DNA of 64,000 bases from Aphelocoma coerulescens. Lineage: Eukaryota; Chordata; Aves; Passeriformes; Corvidae. The stretch is taken from contig NW_027183949.1 of assembly GCF_041296385.1 (NCBI RefSeq), positions 1,958,501 to 2,022,500 on the forward strand, given 5' to 3'. The position numbers were made by a program, and so were the translations under genes. Shown here one piece after another: positions 48,412 to 61,678 of the stretch (positions are counted from its first letter, which is position 1; every line of letters starts with the position of its first letter). A model generated the notes under the pieces. It was not told the DNA's origin. It saw only the letters and a program-made list of their open reading frames with translations, and did not search any database.

Positions 48412-50631
48412 CCAGCCCTCCCCCACCAGGTTTGGGAAAAAAGAATTTTCCTGGGAAGAAAGTGAAAGAGATAAAAACTATTTTTTTAACAAACACACAG
48501 GAAAAGGATAACAATGCTAAATATTAAAAGCTCTCGCTGTGCAGAGAAAGCTGGGATAATTTGAGAGTCCTTCCGTGTTTCGGTGGGGTCTCCTGAAACA
48601 TCCCTAGACAGCGAGGCCCGTGCAAAGAAATAGGGAGCGATTCTTGAGAGAAGTTTCAGAGCTCTTTCTTCTCCAGCCACATGGGCGGGGCACTGCCAAA
48701 GAACTGAGCAATCACGGCACAACCAGGGCCCTCCTGGCACAGGGCAACACAAAATAAGCAGTGCTGAACAGGATTAGGGCACATGTGAGCAGGGAGCAGG
48801 GAGACCCCCGTGCCCAGGCCATGCCTCTACCCCAGGGTCCCCTCTCCCATGACCTCATGGCAGGGGGGAGGAACCCCAACACTTCCGTAGGTGTAGCCTC
48901 TCTCCTCCTCCTTGCAGCTGGCTCATGGGCCCACATTCAGGGCCCCCTCCTCGGGAGAAAATTCTCCCAGTGTGGTCTGATGTTGAAAGAGTCAAGAAGA
49001 GAAGAAGGGAAAAAAACCCCCGAAGTCCCAGGAAAACAAAGTTCAACTCTCCATCTCCCTCCAGAGAAAAGGAGCTGAAAACTGGCTCAAAAGAAACAAG
49101 GTTGCTTCCTCCGCTCTTGCTGCAAGCAGGATGCAGAGGAGTGGGGATGTGTGTCCTTGAACAAACGCTCTGAGAAGTTTGTCCGGTTTTTTTTCCTCTC
49201 CCCCCTCTCAGGCTCAGTTGAAAGGCACAGAAACGCACAAAGTTCACTTCTGGGCATAGAGCAGCGATAGGGGATACACACGATAAAGTCACCCCAAGAC
49301 ACAGGGACAGAGAATTCAGTGGAAAGACTCCGAGAATTCTGCTCCCAGAGATGGATCATTCCTGCTCACACTGACCCTTGTAGAAAGGGGACATCGTTCC
49401 AGGCAGCCTGTACTGAGCATGTGGCTCCTGAGTGGGGTTTGTTGTTTAGGAAACCTGCTCCGGCTTTTCCATTCTTTCCTTCCAAACAGGAAAACTTCTC
49501 CTGGGGCTGTGTGCAGGCAGAGCCCTGAGGAGAGCAGGTGGCACATGGTGCGCTGGGCTGGGACAGCCAGCTGCAGAGCTCAAGGGAAGAAGCCCAAAGT
49601 GTCACAATGGCTCCTTGCCTTCACATGCAACACCTGGGTCACAATGGTCTCCTTGATTCCATGAGGCCCCACTGTGTCACAATGGCTCCTTGGTTCCATC
49701 AGGTTCCGCAGTGTCCCCATGGTCTCCTTTGATCCGCATTGTCATCATGGACAATTGGTTCCATGAGGCCCCGCAGTGTCACAATGGTCCCTTGCTTCCA
49801 TAGGTTTTACGTTGTAACAATGGACTCCTTGCTTCCATGAGCTAGCCTGCTTTTTGCAGAGGGGTCTTTGGTTCCAACAAGGCCCCGCTGTGTCTCAGTG
49901 CACCCTGGCTTCCATGTGGATCTGGAGTATCACAAAGGCTCCTTGGTTCCACCAGGTCCTGCTGTGTCACAATGGGTCCTGTGGTCCCTGAGGCCTTCCA
50001 AAGTCATCATGGAGGCTTGCTTCCATGAGGTTCCATTATGTGCCAGTGGTCATCTTGGTTCCAGGAGTTTCCTTAGTGTCACAATGCTCTCCATGCTTCC
50101 ATGATTCCCCACAATGTCCCAATGCTCTCCATGCTTCCATTAGGCCCTGCTTTGCCACAATGGTCCCCTTGTTTCCATGAGGCCCCGCTGTGTCACAATG
50201 GACGCACGGTTCCATGATGTTGCGTGGTGTCACCGTGCTCTTCTTGAATCCGCAGTGGAACCATGGACCATTGGTTCCATGCGGCCTGGCCGTGTCACAA
50301 TGGGCTCCTTGATTCCATGATTCCCCACGGTGTCACAATGGAGCCTTGTTTCTAGGAGGTTCTGTACTGTCACAATTGCCTCCTTGATGCCATCAGCCCC
50401 TGCAGTGTCACAATGGCTCCTTGGTTCCATGAGGAACACAATAGCTTGGCATAAGCATTGAGCAACAGCTGCTGAACACACCTGGCAACATCTGCTTGCA
50501 TCAAAAGAGGGCTTCAAGCTGACAATGGCACCAGCAGCTTCCATCTGCAACAGACACCCAGGGAAAGGACAGGCTGTGCCGGTTTGGACAAATGTGGAGG
50601 AAAATATCCTCTGATAGAAGGCAGGTTACAC
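48412..50631 (+). repeat. Macrosatellite unit 23 (long, mosaic minisatellite)
   Basis: This 2,220-bp unit has a class-1 front with AAACGCAC near 49233. The minisatellite begins with variants otherwise found in short units (AGGGGTCTTTGGTTCCAAC, GGCCTTCC, GTCATCATGG near 50006) but then contains the 38-bp subrepeat at about 50102-50139. This places a haplotype switch within about 100 bp. Confidence 0.95.
49600..50442 (+). repeat. Minisatellite block of unit 23 (long form, mosaic)
   Basis: This 843-bp block has short-form variants up to about 50010, then the 38-bp subrepeat. Confidence 0.9.
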
Positions 50632-52849
50632 CCAGCCCTCCCCCACCAGGTTTGGGAAAAAAGAATTTTCCTGGGAAGAAAGTGAAAGAGATAAAAACTA
50701 TTTTTTTAACAAACACACAGGAAAAGGATAACAATGCTAAATATTAAAACCTCTCGCTGTGCAGAGAAAGCTGGGATAATTTGAGAGTCCTTCCGTGTTT
50801 CGGTGGGGTCTCCTGAAACATCCCTAGACAGCGAGGCCCGTGCAAAGAAATAGGGAGTGATTCTTGAGAGAAGTTGCAGAGCTCTTTCTTCTCCAGCCAC
50901 ATGGGCGGGGCACTGCCAAAGAACTGAGCAATCACGGCACAACCAGGGCCCTCCTGGCACAGGGCAACACAAAATAAGCAGTGCTGAACAGGATTAGGGC
51001 ACATGTGAGCAGGGAGCAGGGAGACCCCCGTGCCCAGGCCATGCCTCTACCCCAGGGTCCCCTCTCCCATGACCTCATGGCAGGGGGGAGGAACCCCAAC
51101 ACTTCCGTAGGTGTAGCCTCTCTCCTCCTCCTTGCAGCTGGCTCATGGGCCCACATTCAGGGCCCCCTCCTCGGGAGAAAATTCTCCCAGTGTGGTCTGA
51201 TGTTGAAAGAGTCAAGAAGAGAAGAAGGGAAAAAAACCCCCGAAGTCCCAGGAAAACAAAGTTCAACTCTCCATCTCCCTCCAGAGAAAAGGAGCTGAAA
51301 ACTGGCTCAAAAGAAACAAGGTTGCTTCCTCCGCTCTTGCTGCAAGCAGGATGCAGAGGAGTGGGGATGTGTGTCCTTGAACAAACGCTCTGAGAAGTTT
51401 GTCCGGTTTTTTTCCTCTCCCCCCTCTCAGGCTCAGTTGAAAGGCACAGAAATGCACAAAGTTCACTTCTGGGCATAGAGCAGCGATAGGGGATACACAC
51501 GATAAAGTCACCCCAAGACACAGGGACAGAGAATTCAGTGGAAAGACTCCGAGAATTCTGCTCCCAGAGATCATTCATTCCTGCTCACACTGACCCTTGT
51601 AGAAAGGGGACATCGTTCCAGGCAGCCTGTACTGAGCATGTGGCTCCTGAGTGGGGTTTGTTGTTTAGGAAACCTGCTCCGGCTTTTCCATTCTTTCCTT
51701 GCAAACAGGAAAACTTCTCCTGGGGCTGTGTGCAGGCAGAGCCCTGAGGAGAGCAGGTGGCACATGGTGCGCTGGGCTGGGACAGCCAGCTGCAGAGCTC
51801 AAGGGAAGAAGCCCAAAGTGTCACAATGGCTCCTTGCCTTCACATGCAACACCTGGGTCACAATGGTCTCCTTGATTCCATGAGGCCCCACTGTGTCACA
51901 ATGGCTCCTTGGTTCCATCAGGTTCCGCAGTGTCCCCATGGTCTCCTTTGATCCGCATTGTCATCATGGACAATTGGTTCCATGAGGCCCCGCAGTGTCA
52001 CAATGGTCCCTTGCTTCCATAGCTTTGATGTTGTAACAATGGACTCCTTGCTTCCATGAGCTAGCCTGCTTTTTGCAGAGGTGTCTTTGGTTCCCACAAG
52101 GCCCCGCTGTGTCTCAGTGCACCCTGGCTTCCATGTGGATCTGGAGTATCACAAAGGCTCCTTGGTTCCACCAGGTCCTGCTGTGTCACAATGGGTCCTG
52201 TGGTCCCTGAGGCCCTCCAAAGTCATCGTGGAGGCTTGCTTCCATGAGGTTCCATTATGTGCCAGTGGTCATCTTGGTTCCAGGAGTTTCCTTAGTGTCA
52301 CAATGCTCTCCATGCTTCCATGATTCCCCACAATGTCCCAATGCTCTCCATGCTTCCATTAGGCCCTGCTTTGCCACAATGGTCCCCTTGTTTCCATGAG
52401 GCCCCGCTGTGTCACAATGGACGCACGGTTCCATGATGTTGCGTGGTGTCACCGTGCTCTTCTTGAATCCGCAGTGGAACCATGGACCATTGGTTCCATG
52501 CGGCCTGGCCGTGTCACAATGGGCTCCTTGATTCCATGATTCCCCACGGTGTCACAATGGAGCCTTGTTTCTAGGAGGTTCTGTACTGTCACAATTGCCT
52601 CCTTGATGCCATCAGCCCCTGCAGTGTCACAATGGCTCCTTGGTTCCATGAGGAACACAATAGCTTGGCATAAGCATTGAGCAACAGCTGCTGAACACAC
52701 CTGGCAACATCTGCTTGCATCAAAAGAGGGCGTCAAGCTGACAATGGCACCAGCAGCTTCCATCTGCAACAGAGACCCAGGAAAGGACAGGCTGTGCCGG
52801 TTTGAACAAATTTGGAGGAAAATATCCTCTGATAGAAGGCAGCTTACAT
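50632..52849 (+). repeat. Macrosatellite unit 24 (long, class 3)
   Basis: This 2,218-bp unit is the 6,655-bp-offset copy of unit 21. Confidence 0.96.
51819..52661 (+). repeat. Minisatellite block of unit 24 (long form)
   Basis: This 843-bp block is a copy of the unit 21 block. Confidence 0.9.
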
Positions 52850-55066
52850 CCAGCCCTCCCCCACCAGGTTTGGGAAAAAAGAATTTTCCTGGGAAGGAAG
52901 TGAAAGAGATAAAAACTATTTTTTTAACAAACACCCAGGAAAAGGATAACAATGCTAAATATTAAAACCTCTCGCTGTGCAGAGAAACCTGGGATAATTT
53001 GAGAGTCCTTCCGTGTTTCGGTGGGGTCTCCTGAAACATCCCTAGACAGCGAGGCCCGTGCAAAGAAATAGGGAGCGATTCTTGAGAGAAGTTGCAGAGC
53101 TCTTTCTTCTCCAGCCACATGGGCGGGGCACTGCCAAAGAACTGAGCAATCACGGCACAACCAGGGCCCTCCTGGCACAAGGCAACACAAAATAAGCAGT
53201 GCTGAACAGGATTAGGGCACATGTCAGCAGGGAGCAGGGAGACCCCCCGTGCCCAGGCCATGCCTCTACCCCAGGGTCCCCTCTCCCATGACCTCATGGC
53301 AGGGGGGAGGAACCCCAACACTTCCGTAGGTGCAGTCTCTCTCCTCCTCCTTGCAGCTGGCTCATGGGCCCACATTCAGGGCCCCCACCTCGGGAGAAAA
53401 TTCTCCCAGTGTGGTCTGATGTTGAAAGAGTCAAGAAGAGAAGAGGGGAAAAAAAACCCCAAAGTCCCAGGAAAACAAAGTTCAACTCTCCATCTCCCTC
53501 CAGAGAAAAGGAGCTGAAAACTGGCTCAAAAGAAACAAGGTTGCTTCCTCCGCTCTTGCTGCAAGCAGGATGCAGAGGAGTGTGGATGTGTGTCCTTGAA
53601 CAAACGCTCTGAGAAGGTTGTCCGGTTTTTTTTCCTCTCCCCCCTCTCAGGCTCAGTTGAAAGGCACAGAAATGCACAAAGTTCACTTCTGGGCATAGAG
53701 CAGCGATAGGGGATACACACGATAAAGTCACCCCAAGACACAGGGACAGAGCATTCAGTGGAAAGACTCCGAGAATTCTGCTCCCAGACATCATTCCTGC
53801 TCACACTGACCCTTGCAGAAAGGGGACATCGTTCCAGGCAGCCTGTACTGAGCATGTGGCTCCTGAGTGGGGTTTGTTGTTTAGGAAACCTGCTCAGGCT
53901 TTTCCATTCTTTCCTGGCAAACAGGAAAACTTCTCCTGGGGCTGTGTGCAGGCAGAGCCCTGAGGAGAGCAGGTGGCACATGGTGCGCTGGGCTGGGACA
54001 GCCAGCTGCAGAGCTCAAGGGAAGAAGCCCAAAGTGTCACAATGGCTCCTTGCCTTCACATGCAACACCTGGGTCACAATGGTCTCCTTGATTCCATGAG
54101 GCCCCACTGTGTCACAATGGCTCCTTGGTTCCATCAGGTTCCGCAGTGTCACCATGGTCTCCTTTGATCCGCACTGTCATCATGGACAATTGGTTCCATG
54201 AGGCCCCGCAGTGTCACAATGGTCCCTTGCTTCCATAGCTTTTACGTTGTAACAATGGACTCCTTGCTTCTATGAGCTAGCGTGCTTTTTGCAGAGGTGT
54301 CTTTGGTTCCCACAAGGCCCCGCTGTGTCTCAGTGCACCCTGGCTTCCATGTGGATCTGGAGTATCACAAAGGCTCCTTGGTTCCACCAGGTCCTGCTGT
54401 GTCACAATGGGTCCTGTGGTCCCTGAGGCCCTCCAAAGTCATCGTGGAGGCTTGCTTCCATGAGGTTCCATTATGTGCCAGTGGTCATCTTGGTTCCAGG
54501 AGTTTCCTTAGTGTCACAATGCTCTCCATGCTTCCATGATTCCCCACAATGTCCCAATGCTCTCCATGCTTCCATTAGGCCCTGCTTTGCCACAATGGTC
54601 CCCTTGTTTCCATGAGGCCCCGCTGTGTCACAATGGACGCACGGTTCCATGATGTTGCGTGGTGTCACCGTGCTCTTCTTGAATCCGCAGTGGAACCATG
54701 GACCATTGGTTCCATGCGGCCTGGCCGTGTCACAATGGGCTCCTTGATTCCATGATTCCCCACGGTGTCACAATGGAGCCTTGTTTCTAGGAGGTTCTGT
54801 ACTGTCACAATTGCCTCCTTGATGCCATCAGCCCCTGCAGTGTCACAATGGCTCCTTGGTTCCATGAGGAACACAATAGCTTGGCATAAGCATTGAGCAA
54901 CAGCTGCTGAACACACCTGGCAACATCTGCTTGCATCAAAAGAGGGCGTCAAGCTGACAATGGCACCAGCAGCTTCCATCTGCAACAGACACCCAGGGAA
55001 AGGACAGGCTGTGCCGGTTTGGACAAATGTGGAGGAAAATATCCTCTGATAGAAGGCAGGTTACAC
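52850..55066 (+). repeat. Macrosatellite unit 25 (long, class 4, EcoRI-site variant)
   Basis: This 2,217-bp unit is the 6,655-bp-offset copy of unit 22, with GAGCATTCAG near 53750. Confidence 0.96.
54035..54877 (+). repeat. Minisatellite block of unit 25 (long form)
   Basis: This 843-bp block is a copy of the unit 22 block. Confidence 0.9.
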
Positions 55067-57286
55067 CCAGCCCTCCCCCACCAGGTTTGGGAAAAAAGAA
55101 TTTTCCTGGGAAGAAAGTGAAAGAGATAAAAACTATTTTTTTAACAAACACACAGGAAAAGGATAACAATGCTAAATATTAAAAGCTCTCGCTGTGCAGA
55201 GAAAGCTGGGATAATTTGAGAGTCCTTCCGTGTTTCGGTGGGGTCTCCTGAAACATCCCTAGACAGCGAGGCCCGTGCAAAGAAATAGGGAGCGATTCTT
55301 GAGAGAAGTTTCAGAGCTCTTTCTTCTCCAGCCACATGGGCGGGGCACTGCCAAAGAACTGAGCAATCACGGCACAACCAGGGCCCTCCTGGCACAGGGC
55401 AACACAAAATAAGCAGTGCTGAACAGGATTAGGGCACATGTGAGCAGGGAGCAGGGAGACCCCCGTGCCCAGGCCATGCCTCTACCCCAGGGTCCCCTCT
55501 CCCATGACCTCATGGCAGGGGGGAGGAACCCCAACACTTCCGTAGGTGTAGCCTCTCTCCTCCTCCTTGCAGCTGGCTCATGGGCCCACATTCAGGGCCC
55601 CCTCCTCGGGAGAAAATTCTCCCAGTGTGGTCTGATGTTGAAAGAGTCAAGAAGAGAAGAAGGGAAAAAAACCCCCGAAGTCCCAGGAAAACAAAGTTCA
55701 ACTCTCCATCTCCCTCCAGAGAAAAGGAGCTGAAAACTGGCTCAAAAGAAACAAGGTTGCTTCCTCCGCTCTTGCTGCAAGCAGGATGCAGAGGAGTGGG
55801 GATGTGTGTCCTTGAACAAACGCTCTGAGAAGTTTGTCCGGTTTTTTTTCCTCTCCCCCCTCTCAGGCTCAGTTGAAAGGCACAGAAACGCACAAAGTTC
55901 ACTTCTGGGCATAGAGCAGCGATAGGGGATACACACGATAAAGTCACCCCAAGACACAGGGACAGAGAATTCAGTGGAAAGACTCCGAGAATTCTGCTCC
56001 CAGAGATGGATCATTCCTGCTCACACTGACCCTTGTAGAAAGGGGACATCGTTCCAGGCAGCCTGTACTGAGCATGTGGCTCCTGAGTGGGGTTTGTTGT
56101 TTAGGAAACCTGCTCCGGCTTTTCCATTCTTTCCTTCCAAACAGGAAAACTTCTCCTGGGGCTGTGTGCAGGCAGAGCCCTGAGGAGAGCAGGTGGCACA
56201 TGGTGCGCTGGGCTGGGACAGCCAGCTGCAGAGCTCAAGGGAAGAAGCCCAAAGTGTCACAATGGCTCCTTGCCTTCACATGCAACACCTGGGTCACAAT
56301 GGTCTCCTTGATTCCATGAGGCCCCACTGTGTCACAATGGCTCCTTGGTTCCATCAGGTTCCGCAGTGTCCCCATGGTCTCCTTTGATCCGCATTGTCAT
56401 CATGGACAATTGGTTCCATGAGGCCCCGCAGTGTCACAATGGTCCCTTGCTTCCATAGGTTTTACGTTGTAACAATGGACTCCTTGCTTCCATGAGCTAG
56501 CCTGCTTTTTGCAGAGGGGTCTTTGGTTCCAACAAGGCCCCGCTGTGTCTCAGTGCACCCTGGCTTCCATGTGGATCTGGAGTATCACAAAGGCTCCTTG
56601 GTTCCACCAGGTCCTGCTGTGTCACAATGGGTCCTGTGGTCCCTGAGGCCTTCCAAAGTCATCATGGAGGCTTGCTTCCATGAGGTTCCATTATGTGCCA
56701 GTGGTCATCTTGGTTCCAGGAGTTTCCTTAGTGTCACAATGCTCTCCATGCTTCCATGATTCCCCACAATGTCCCAATGCTCTCCATGCTTCCATTAGGC
56801 CCTGCTTTGCCACAATGGTCCCCTTGTTTCCATGAGGCCCCGCTGTGTCACAATGGACGCACGGTTCCATGATGTTGCGTGGTGTCACCGTGCTCTTCTT
56901 GAATCCGCAGTGGAACCATGGACCATTGGTTCCATGCGGCCTGGCCGTGTCACAATGGGCTCCTTGATTCCATGATTCCCCACGGTGTCACAATGGAGCC
57001 TTGTTTCTAGGAGGTTCTGTACTGTCACAATTGCCTCCTTGATGCCATCAGCCCCTGCAGTGTCACAATGGCTCCTTGGTTCCATGAGGAACACAATAGC
57101 TTGGCATAAGCATTGAGCAACAGCTGCTGAACACACCTGGCAACATCTGCTTGCATCAAAAGAGGGCTTCAAGCTGACAATGGCACCAGCAGCTTCCATC
57201 TGCAACAGACACCCAGGGAAAGGACAGGCTGTGCCGGTTTGGACAAATGTGGAGGAAAATATCCTCTGATAGAAGGCAGGTTACAC
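55067..57286 (+). repeat. Macrosatellite unit 26 (long, mosaic minisatellite)
   Basis: This 2,220-bp unit is the 6,655-bp-offset copy of unit 23 and shares its mosaic minisatellite. The mosaic therefore arose before the 6,655-bp duplication, or was copied by it. Confidence 0.96.
56255..57097 (+). repeat. Minisatellite block of unit 26 (long form, mosaic)
   Basis: This 843-bp block is a copy of the mosaic unit 23 block. Confidence 0.9.
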
Positions 57287-59503
57287 CCAGCCCTCCCCCA
57301 CCAGGTTTGGGAAAAAAGAATTTTCCTGGGAAGAAAGTGAAAGAGATAAAAACTATTTTTTTAACAAACACCCAGGAAAAGGATAACAATGCTAAATATT
57401 AAAAGCTCTCGCTGTGCAGAGAAAGCTGGGATAATTTGAGAGTCCTTCCGTGTTTCGGTGGGGTCTCCTGAAACATCCCTAGACAGCGAGGCCCGTGCAA
57501 AGAAATAGGGAGCGATTCTTGAGAGAAGTTGCAGAGCTCTTTCTTCTCCAGCCACATGGGCGGGGCACTGCCAAAGAACTGAGCAATCACGGCACAACCA
57601 GGGCCCTCCTGGCACAGGGCAACACAAAATAAGCAGTGCTGAACAGGATTAGGGCACATGTGAGCAGGGAGCAGGGAGACCCCCCGTGCCCAGGCCATGC
57701 CTCTACCCCAGGGTCCCCTCTCCCATGACCTCATGGCAGGGGGGAGGAACCCCAACACTTCCGTAGGTGCAGTCTCTCTCCTCCTCCTTGCAGCTGGCTC
57801 ATGGGCCCACATTCAGGGCCCCCACCTCGGGAGAAAATTCTCCCAATGTGGTCTGATGTTGAAAGAGTCAAGAAGAGAAGAGGGGAAAAAAAACCCCAAA
57901 GTCCCAGGAAAACAAAGTTCAACTCTCCATCTCCCCCCAGAGAAAAGGAGCTGAAAACTGGCTCAAAAGAAACAAGGTTGCTTCCTCCGCTCTTGCTGCA
58001 AGCAGGATGCAGAGGAGTGTGGATGTGTGTCCTTGAACAAACGCTCTGAGAAGGTTGTCCGTTTTTTTTTCCTCTCCCCCCTCTCAGGCTCAGTTGAAAG
58101 GCACAGAAATGCACAAAGTTCACTTCTGGGCATAGAGCAGCGATAGGGGATACACACGATAAAGTCACCCCAAGACACAGGGACAGAGCATTCAGTGGAA
58201 AGACTCCGAGAATTCTGCTCCCAGACATCATTCCTGCTCACACTGACCCTTGCAGAAAGGGGACATCGTTCCAGGCAGCCTGTACTGAGCATGTGGCTCC
58301 TGAGTGGGGTTTGTTGTTTAGGAAACCTGCTCAGGCTTTTCCATTCTTTCCTTGCAAACAGGAAAACTTCTCCTGGGGCTGTGTGCAGGCAGAGCCCTGA
58401 GGAGAGCAGGTGGCACATGGTGCGCTGGGCTGGGACAGCCAGCTGCAGAGCTCAAGGGAAGAAGCCCAAAGTGTCACAATGGCTCCTTGCCTTCACATGC
58501 AACACCTGGGTCACAATGGTCTCCTTGATTCCATGAGGCCCCACTGTGTCACAATGGCTCCTTGGTTCCATCAGGTTCCGCAGTGTCACCATGGTCTCCT
58601 TTGATCCGCACTGTCATCATGGACAATTGGTTCCATGAGGCCCCGCAGTGTCACAATGGTCCCTTGCTTCCATAGCTTTTACGTTGTAACAATGGACTCC
58701 TTGCTTCTATGAGCTAGCGTGCTTTTTGCAGAGGTGTCTTTGGTTCCCACAAGGCCCTGCTGTGTCTCAGTGCACCCTGGCTTCCATGTGGATCTGGAGT
58801 ATCACAAAGGCTCCTTGGTTCCACCAGGTCCTGCTGTGTCACAATGGGTCCTGTGGTCCCTGAGGCCCTCCAAAGTCATCGTGGAGGCTTGCTTCCATGA
58901 GGTTCCATTATGTGCCAGTGGTCATCTTGGTTCCAGGAGTTTCCTTAGTGTCACAATGCTCTCCATGCTTCCATGATTCCCCACAATGTCCCAATGCTCT
59001 CCATGCTTCCATTAGGCCCTGCTTTGCCACAATGGTCCCCTTGTTTCCATGAGGCCCCGCTGTGTCACAATGGACGCATGGTTCCATGATGTTGCGTGGT
59101 GTCACCGTGCTCTTCTTGAATCCGCAGTGGAACCATGGACCATTGGTTCCATGCGGCCTGGCCGTGTCACAATGGGCTCCTTGATTCCATGATTCCCCAC
59201 GGTGTCACAATGGAGCCTTGTTTCTAGGAGGTTCTGTACTGTCACAATTGCCTCCTTGATGCCATCAGCCCCTGCAGTGTCACAATGGCTCCTTGGTTCC
59301 ATGAGGAACACAATAGCTTGGCATAAGCATTGAGCAACAGCTGCTGAACACATCTGGCAACATCTGCTTGCATCAAAAGAGGGCTTCAAGCTGACAATGG
59401 CACCAGCAGCTTCCATCTGACACAGACACCCAGGCAAAGGACAGGCTGTGCCGGTTTGGACAAATGTGGAGGAAAATATCCTCTGATAGAAGGCAGGTTA
59501 CAC
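57287..59503 (+). repeat. Macrosatellite unit 27 (long, class 4)
   Basis: This 2,217-bp class-4 unit has private changes: CTCCCCCCAGAG near 57933 (also in unit 28), GTCCG followed by nine T near 58062, and AAGGCCCTGCTG near 58753 (also in unit 29). Its tail reads ATCTGACACAGACACCCAGGC. Confidence 0.96.
58472..59314 (+). repeat. Minisatellite block of unit 27 (long form)
   Basis: This 843-bp block is class 4 with AAGGCCCTGCTG near 58753. Confidence 0.9.
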
Positions 59504-61678
59504 CCAGCCCTCCCCCACCAGGTTTGGGAAAAAAGAATTTTCCTGGGAAGAAAGTGAAAGAGATAAAAACTATTTTTTTAACAAACACCCAGGAAAAGGA
59601 TAACAATGCTAAATATTAAAACCTCTCGCTGTGGAGAGAAAGCTGGGATAATTTGAGAGTCCTTCCGTGTTTCGGTGGGGTCTCCTGAAACATCCATAGA
59701 CAGCGAGGCCCGTGCAAAGAAATAGGGAGCGATTCTTGAGAGAAGTTTCAGAGCTCTTTCTTCTCCAGCCACATGGGCGGGGCACTGCCAAAGAACTGAG
59801 CAATCACGGCACAAGCAGGGCCCTCCTGGCACAGGGCAACACAAAATGAGCAGTGCTGAATAGGATTAGGGCACATTTAAGCAAGGAGACCCCCGTGCCC
59901 AGGCCATGCCTTTACCCCAGGGTCCCCTCTCCCATGACCTCATGGCAGGGGGGAGGAACCCCAACACTTCCGTAGGTGTAGCCTCTCTCCTCCTCCTTGC
60001 AGCTGGCTCATGGGCCCACATTCAGGGCCCCCACCTCGGCAGAAAATTCTCCCAATGTGGTCTGATGTGGAAAAAGTCAAGAAGAGAAGAAGGGAAAAAA
60101 AACCCCCGAAGTCCCAGGAAAACAAAGTTCAACTCTCCATCTCCCCCCAGAGAAAAGGAGCTGAAAACTGGCTCAAAAGAAACAAGGTTGCTTCCTTCGC
60201 TCTTGCTGCAAGCAGGATGCAGAGGAGTGTGGATGTGTGTCCTTGAACAAACGCTCTGAGAAGTTTGTCCGGTTTTTTTTCCTCTCCCCCCTCTCAGGCT
60301 CAGTTGAAAGGCACAGAAATGCACAAAGTTCACTTCTGGGCATAGAGCAGCAATAGGGGATACACACGATAAAGTCACCCCAAGACACAGGGACAGAGAA
60401 TTCAGTGGAAAGACTCCGAGAATTCTGCTCCCAGAGATCATTCATTCCTGCTCACCCTGACCCTTGTAGAAAGGGGACATCGTTCCAGGCAGCCTGTACT
60501 GAGCATGTGGCTCCTGAGTGGGGTTTGTTGTTTAGGAAACCTGCTCTGGCTTTTCCATTCTTTCCTTGCAAACAGGAAAACTTCTCCTGGGGCTGTGTGC
60601 AGGCAGAGCCCTGAGGAGAGCAGGTGGCACATGGTGCGCTGGGCTGGGACAGCCAGCTGCAGAGCTCAAGGGAAGAAGCCCAAAGTGGCACAATGGCTCC
60701 TTGCCTTCACATGCAACACCTGGGTCACAATGGTCTCCTTGATTCCATGAGGCCCCACTGTGTCACAATGGCTCCTTGGTTCCATCAGGTTCCGCAGTGT
60801 CCCCATGGTCTCCTTTGATCCGCATTGTCATCATGGACAATTGGTTCCATGAGGCCCCGCAGTGTCACAATGGTCCCTTGCTTCCATAGGTTTTACGTTG
60901 TAACAATGGACTCCTTGCTTCTATGAGCTAGCCTGCTTTTTGCAGAGGGGTCTTTGGTTCCAACAAGGCCCCGCTGTGTCTCAGTGCACCCTGGCTTCCA
61001 TGTGGATCTGGAGTATCACAAAGGCTCCTTGGTTCCACCAGGTCCTGCTGTGTCACAATGGGTCCTGTGGTCCCTGAGGCCTTCCAAAGTCATCATGGAG
61101 GCTTGCTTCCATGAGGTTCCATTATGTGCCAGTGGTCATCTTGGTTCCAGGAGTTTCCTTAGTGTCACAATGCTCTCCATGCTTCCATTAGGCCCTGCTT
61201 TGCCACAATGGTCCCCTTGTTTCCATGAGGCCCCGCTGTGTCACAATGGACGCACGGTTCCATGATGTTGCGTGGTGTCACCGTGCTCTTCTTGAATCCG
61301 CAGTGGAACCATGGACCATTGGTTCCATGCGGCCTGGCCGTGTCACAATGGGCTCCTTGATTCCATGATTCCCCACGGTGTCACAATGGAGCCTTGTTTC
61401 TAGGAGGTTCTGTACTGTCACAATTGCCTCCTTGATGCCATCAGCCCCTGCAGTGTCACAATGGCTCCTTGGTTCCATGAGGAACACAATAGCTTGGCAT
61501 AAGCATTGAGCAACAGCTGCTGAACACACCTGGCAACATCTGCTTGCATCAAAAGAGGGCTTCAAGCTGACAATGGCACCAGCAGCTTCCATCTGCAACA
61601 GAGACCCAGGAAAGGACAGGCTGTGCCGGTTTGGACAAATGTGGAGGAAAATATCCTCTGATAGAAGGCAGGTTACAC
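59504..61678 (+). repeat. Macrosatellite unit 28 (short, class 2)
   Basis: This 2,175-bp class-2 unit has private changes: CGCTGTGGAGAG near 59630, CATCCATAGACAG near 59691, CTGCTCTGGC near 60543, and GTGGCACAATGG near 60685 (shared with units 1 and 29). Confidence 0.96.
60686..61490 (+). repeat. Minisatellite block of unit 28 (short form)
   Basis: This 805-bp block begins with GTGGCACAATGG. Confidence 0.9.

Larger units (their letters stand above)
43977..50631 (+). repeat. 6,655-bp three-unit tandem duplication, copy 1 (units 21-23)
   Basis: Class order is 3, 4, mosaic 1. All translated frames I compared are unchanged in the next 6,655 bp. This is the cleanest multi-unit duplication in the window. 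Confidence 0.9.
50632..57286 (+). repeat. 6,655-bp three-unit tandem duplication, copy 2 (units 24-26)
   Basis: This is the direct copy of 43977-50631. Divergence starts in unit 27, which reads AAGCTCTCG and GAGCGATTC where unit 24 has AACCTCTCG and GAGTGATTC. Confidence 0.9.
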
